64,000 bases of DNA from Tridacna crocea (lineage: Eukaryota; Mollusca; Bivalvia; Cardiida; Cardiidae), in assembly GCA_943736015.1 (NCBI GenBank), contig OX031060.1, forward strand, positions 2,004,001-2,068,000. The letters are read 5' to 3'. A program made the translations under genes and the position numbers. Below are positions 63,852 through 64,000 of this stretch, in pieces (positions within the stretch are counted from its first letter, which is position 1; each line of letters starts with the position of its first letter). The notes beneath the pieces were generated by a model. That model was not told where the DNA came from. It ran no database searches and saw nothing but the letters and a program-made list of their open reading frames with translations.

Positions 63852-64000
63852 CTTCGTCCTTTACCAAACAACCCTGTCTTTTGAATGCCCTGGGAAATAA
63901 AGCATTTGAAAACATTGTGGGAAAAGAAGAAAATGCCTGTAACCAGCATTTTCTTCTTTTTCCACAATGTTTTCTGTCCTGTCAGATACAAATTTCATCA
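63852..64000 (+). repeat. MITE, type A, cut by the window edge
   Basis: S arm and core (GAAGAAAATGCCTGTAACCA) then the start of the L arm. Confidence 0.92.

Noticed and set aside
1700-64000. Many short open frames of 60-130 codons, often encoding strings like ENIVGKGENAGNQHFLLFPQC
   Set aside because: They are translations of the MITE palindrome and arms on both strands. They recur at every copy and start or stop with the repeat, so they are not genes.

Overview
The window looks like repeat-rich nuclear DNA of an invertebrate, most likely a bivalve mollusc. It is AT-rich, its genes have introns with GT/AG borders, and it holds tRNA-derived SINEs, TA- and TTAA-flanked DNA elements and short palindromic dispersed repeats of a kind I associate with bivalves. 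No prokaryotic operon, rRNA or intact tRNA gene is visible. I cannot fix the species.

Three things dominate. (1) Positions 1-17587 and 32611-64000 are packed with about 110 copies and fragments of one non-autonomous repeat family, here called the hairpin-core TTAA MITE. A full copy is about 225-230 bp, flanked by TTAA, with ends like CYCTTTACCA. It has a short arm (S, about 70 bp), a nearly perfect palindrome of about 66 bp (half-site AAAACATTGTGGGAAAAGGA, then GAAAATGCTGG, then the mirror), and a long arm (L, about 105 bp containing GTCGTCTGCAAATGCTTTC). Strand + in the feature list means S-core-L; strand - means L-core-S. Type A has the core above; type B has GGCAAAAGGTGAAATTGCTCG and different arms; type C has GGAGAAATTGCTCG. 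Many neighbours share one TTAA.

(2) Positions 17588-32604 are a single 15,017-bp DNA transposon. It has a perfect 6-bp target duplication (AAATAT), terminal inverted repeats starting TACGAAAGCCTA, and inverted arrays of a 63-65-bp palindromic monomer inside each end (nine on the left, five on the right). It carries two convergent genes, one just inside each array. On the left is a two-exon DDE integrase-type transposase with D, D and E all present. On the right is a two-exon protein with a SAM-like N-terminus and a HECT ubiquitin-ligase domain whose catalytic cysteine is present. It interrupts a hairpin-core MITE and itself contains a few MITEs and several foldback elements.

(3) The only host gene I recognise is a neuron navigator (NAV) homologue on the + strand. 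Two consecutive coding exons of its calponin-homology domain lie at 56218-56335 and 60817-60869, separated by a 4.5-kb intron full of MITEs. The gene continues beyond the right edge. Its upstream exon was not found; a CpG-richer, less repetitive stretch at 49080-49800 is a weak candidate for a promoter or first exon.

Other elements: a pogo/Tigger-like element with TA duplication at 57715-59266 inside a MITE, SINEs with target duplications (39480, 44371, 63456), several other TIR families, and TTCATGAA-rich foldbacks at 47.5 and 54 kb. Short open frames across the MITE zones are by-products of the palindromic core and are not annotated as genes.
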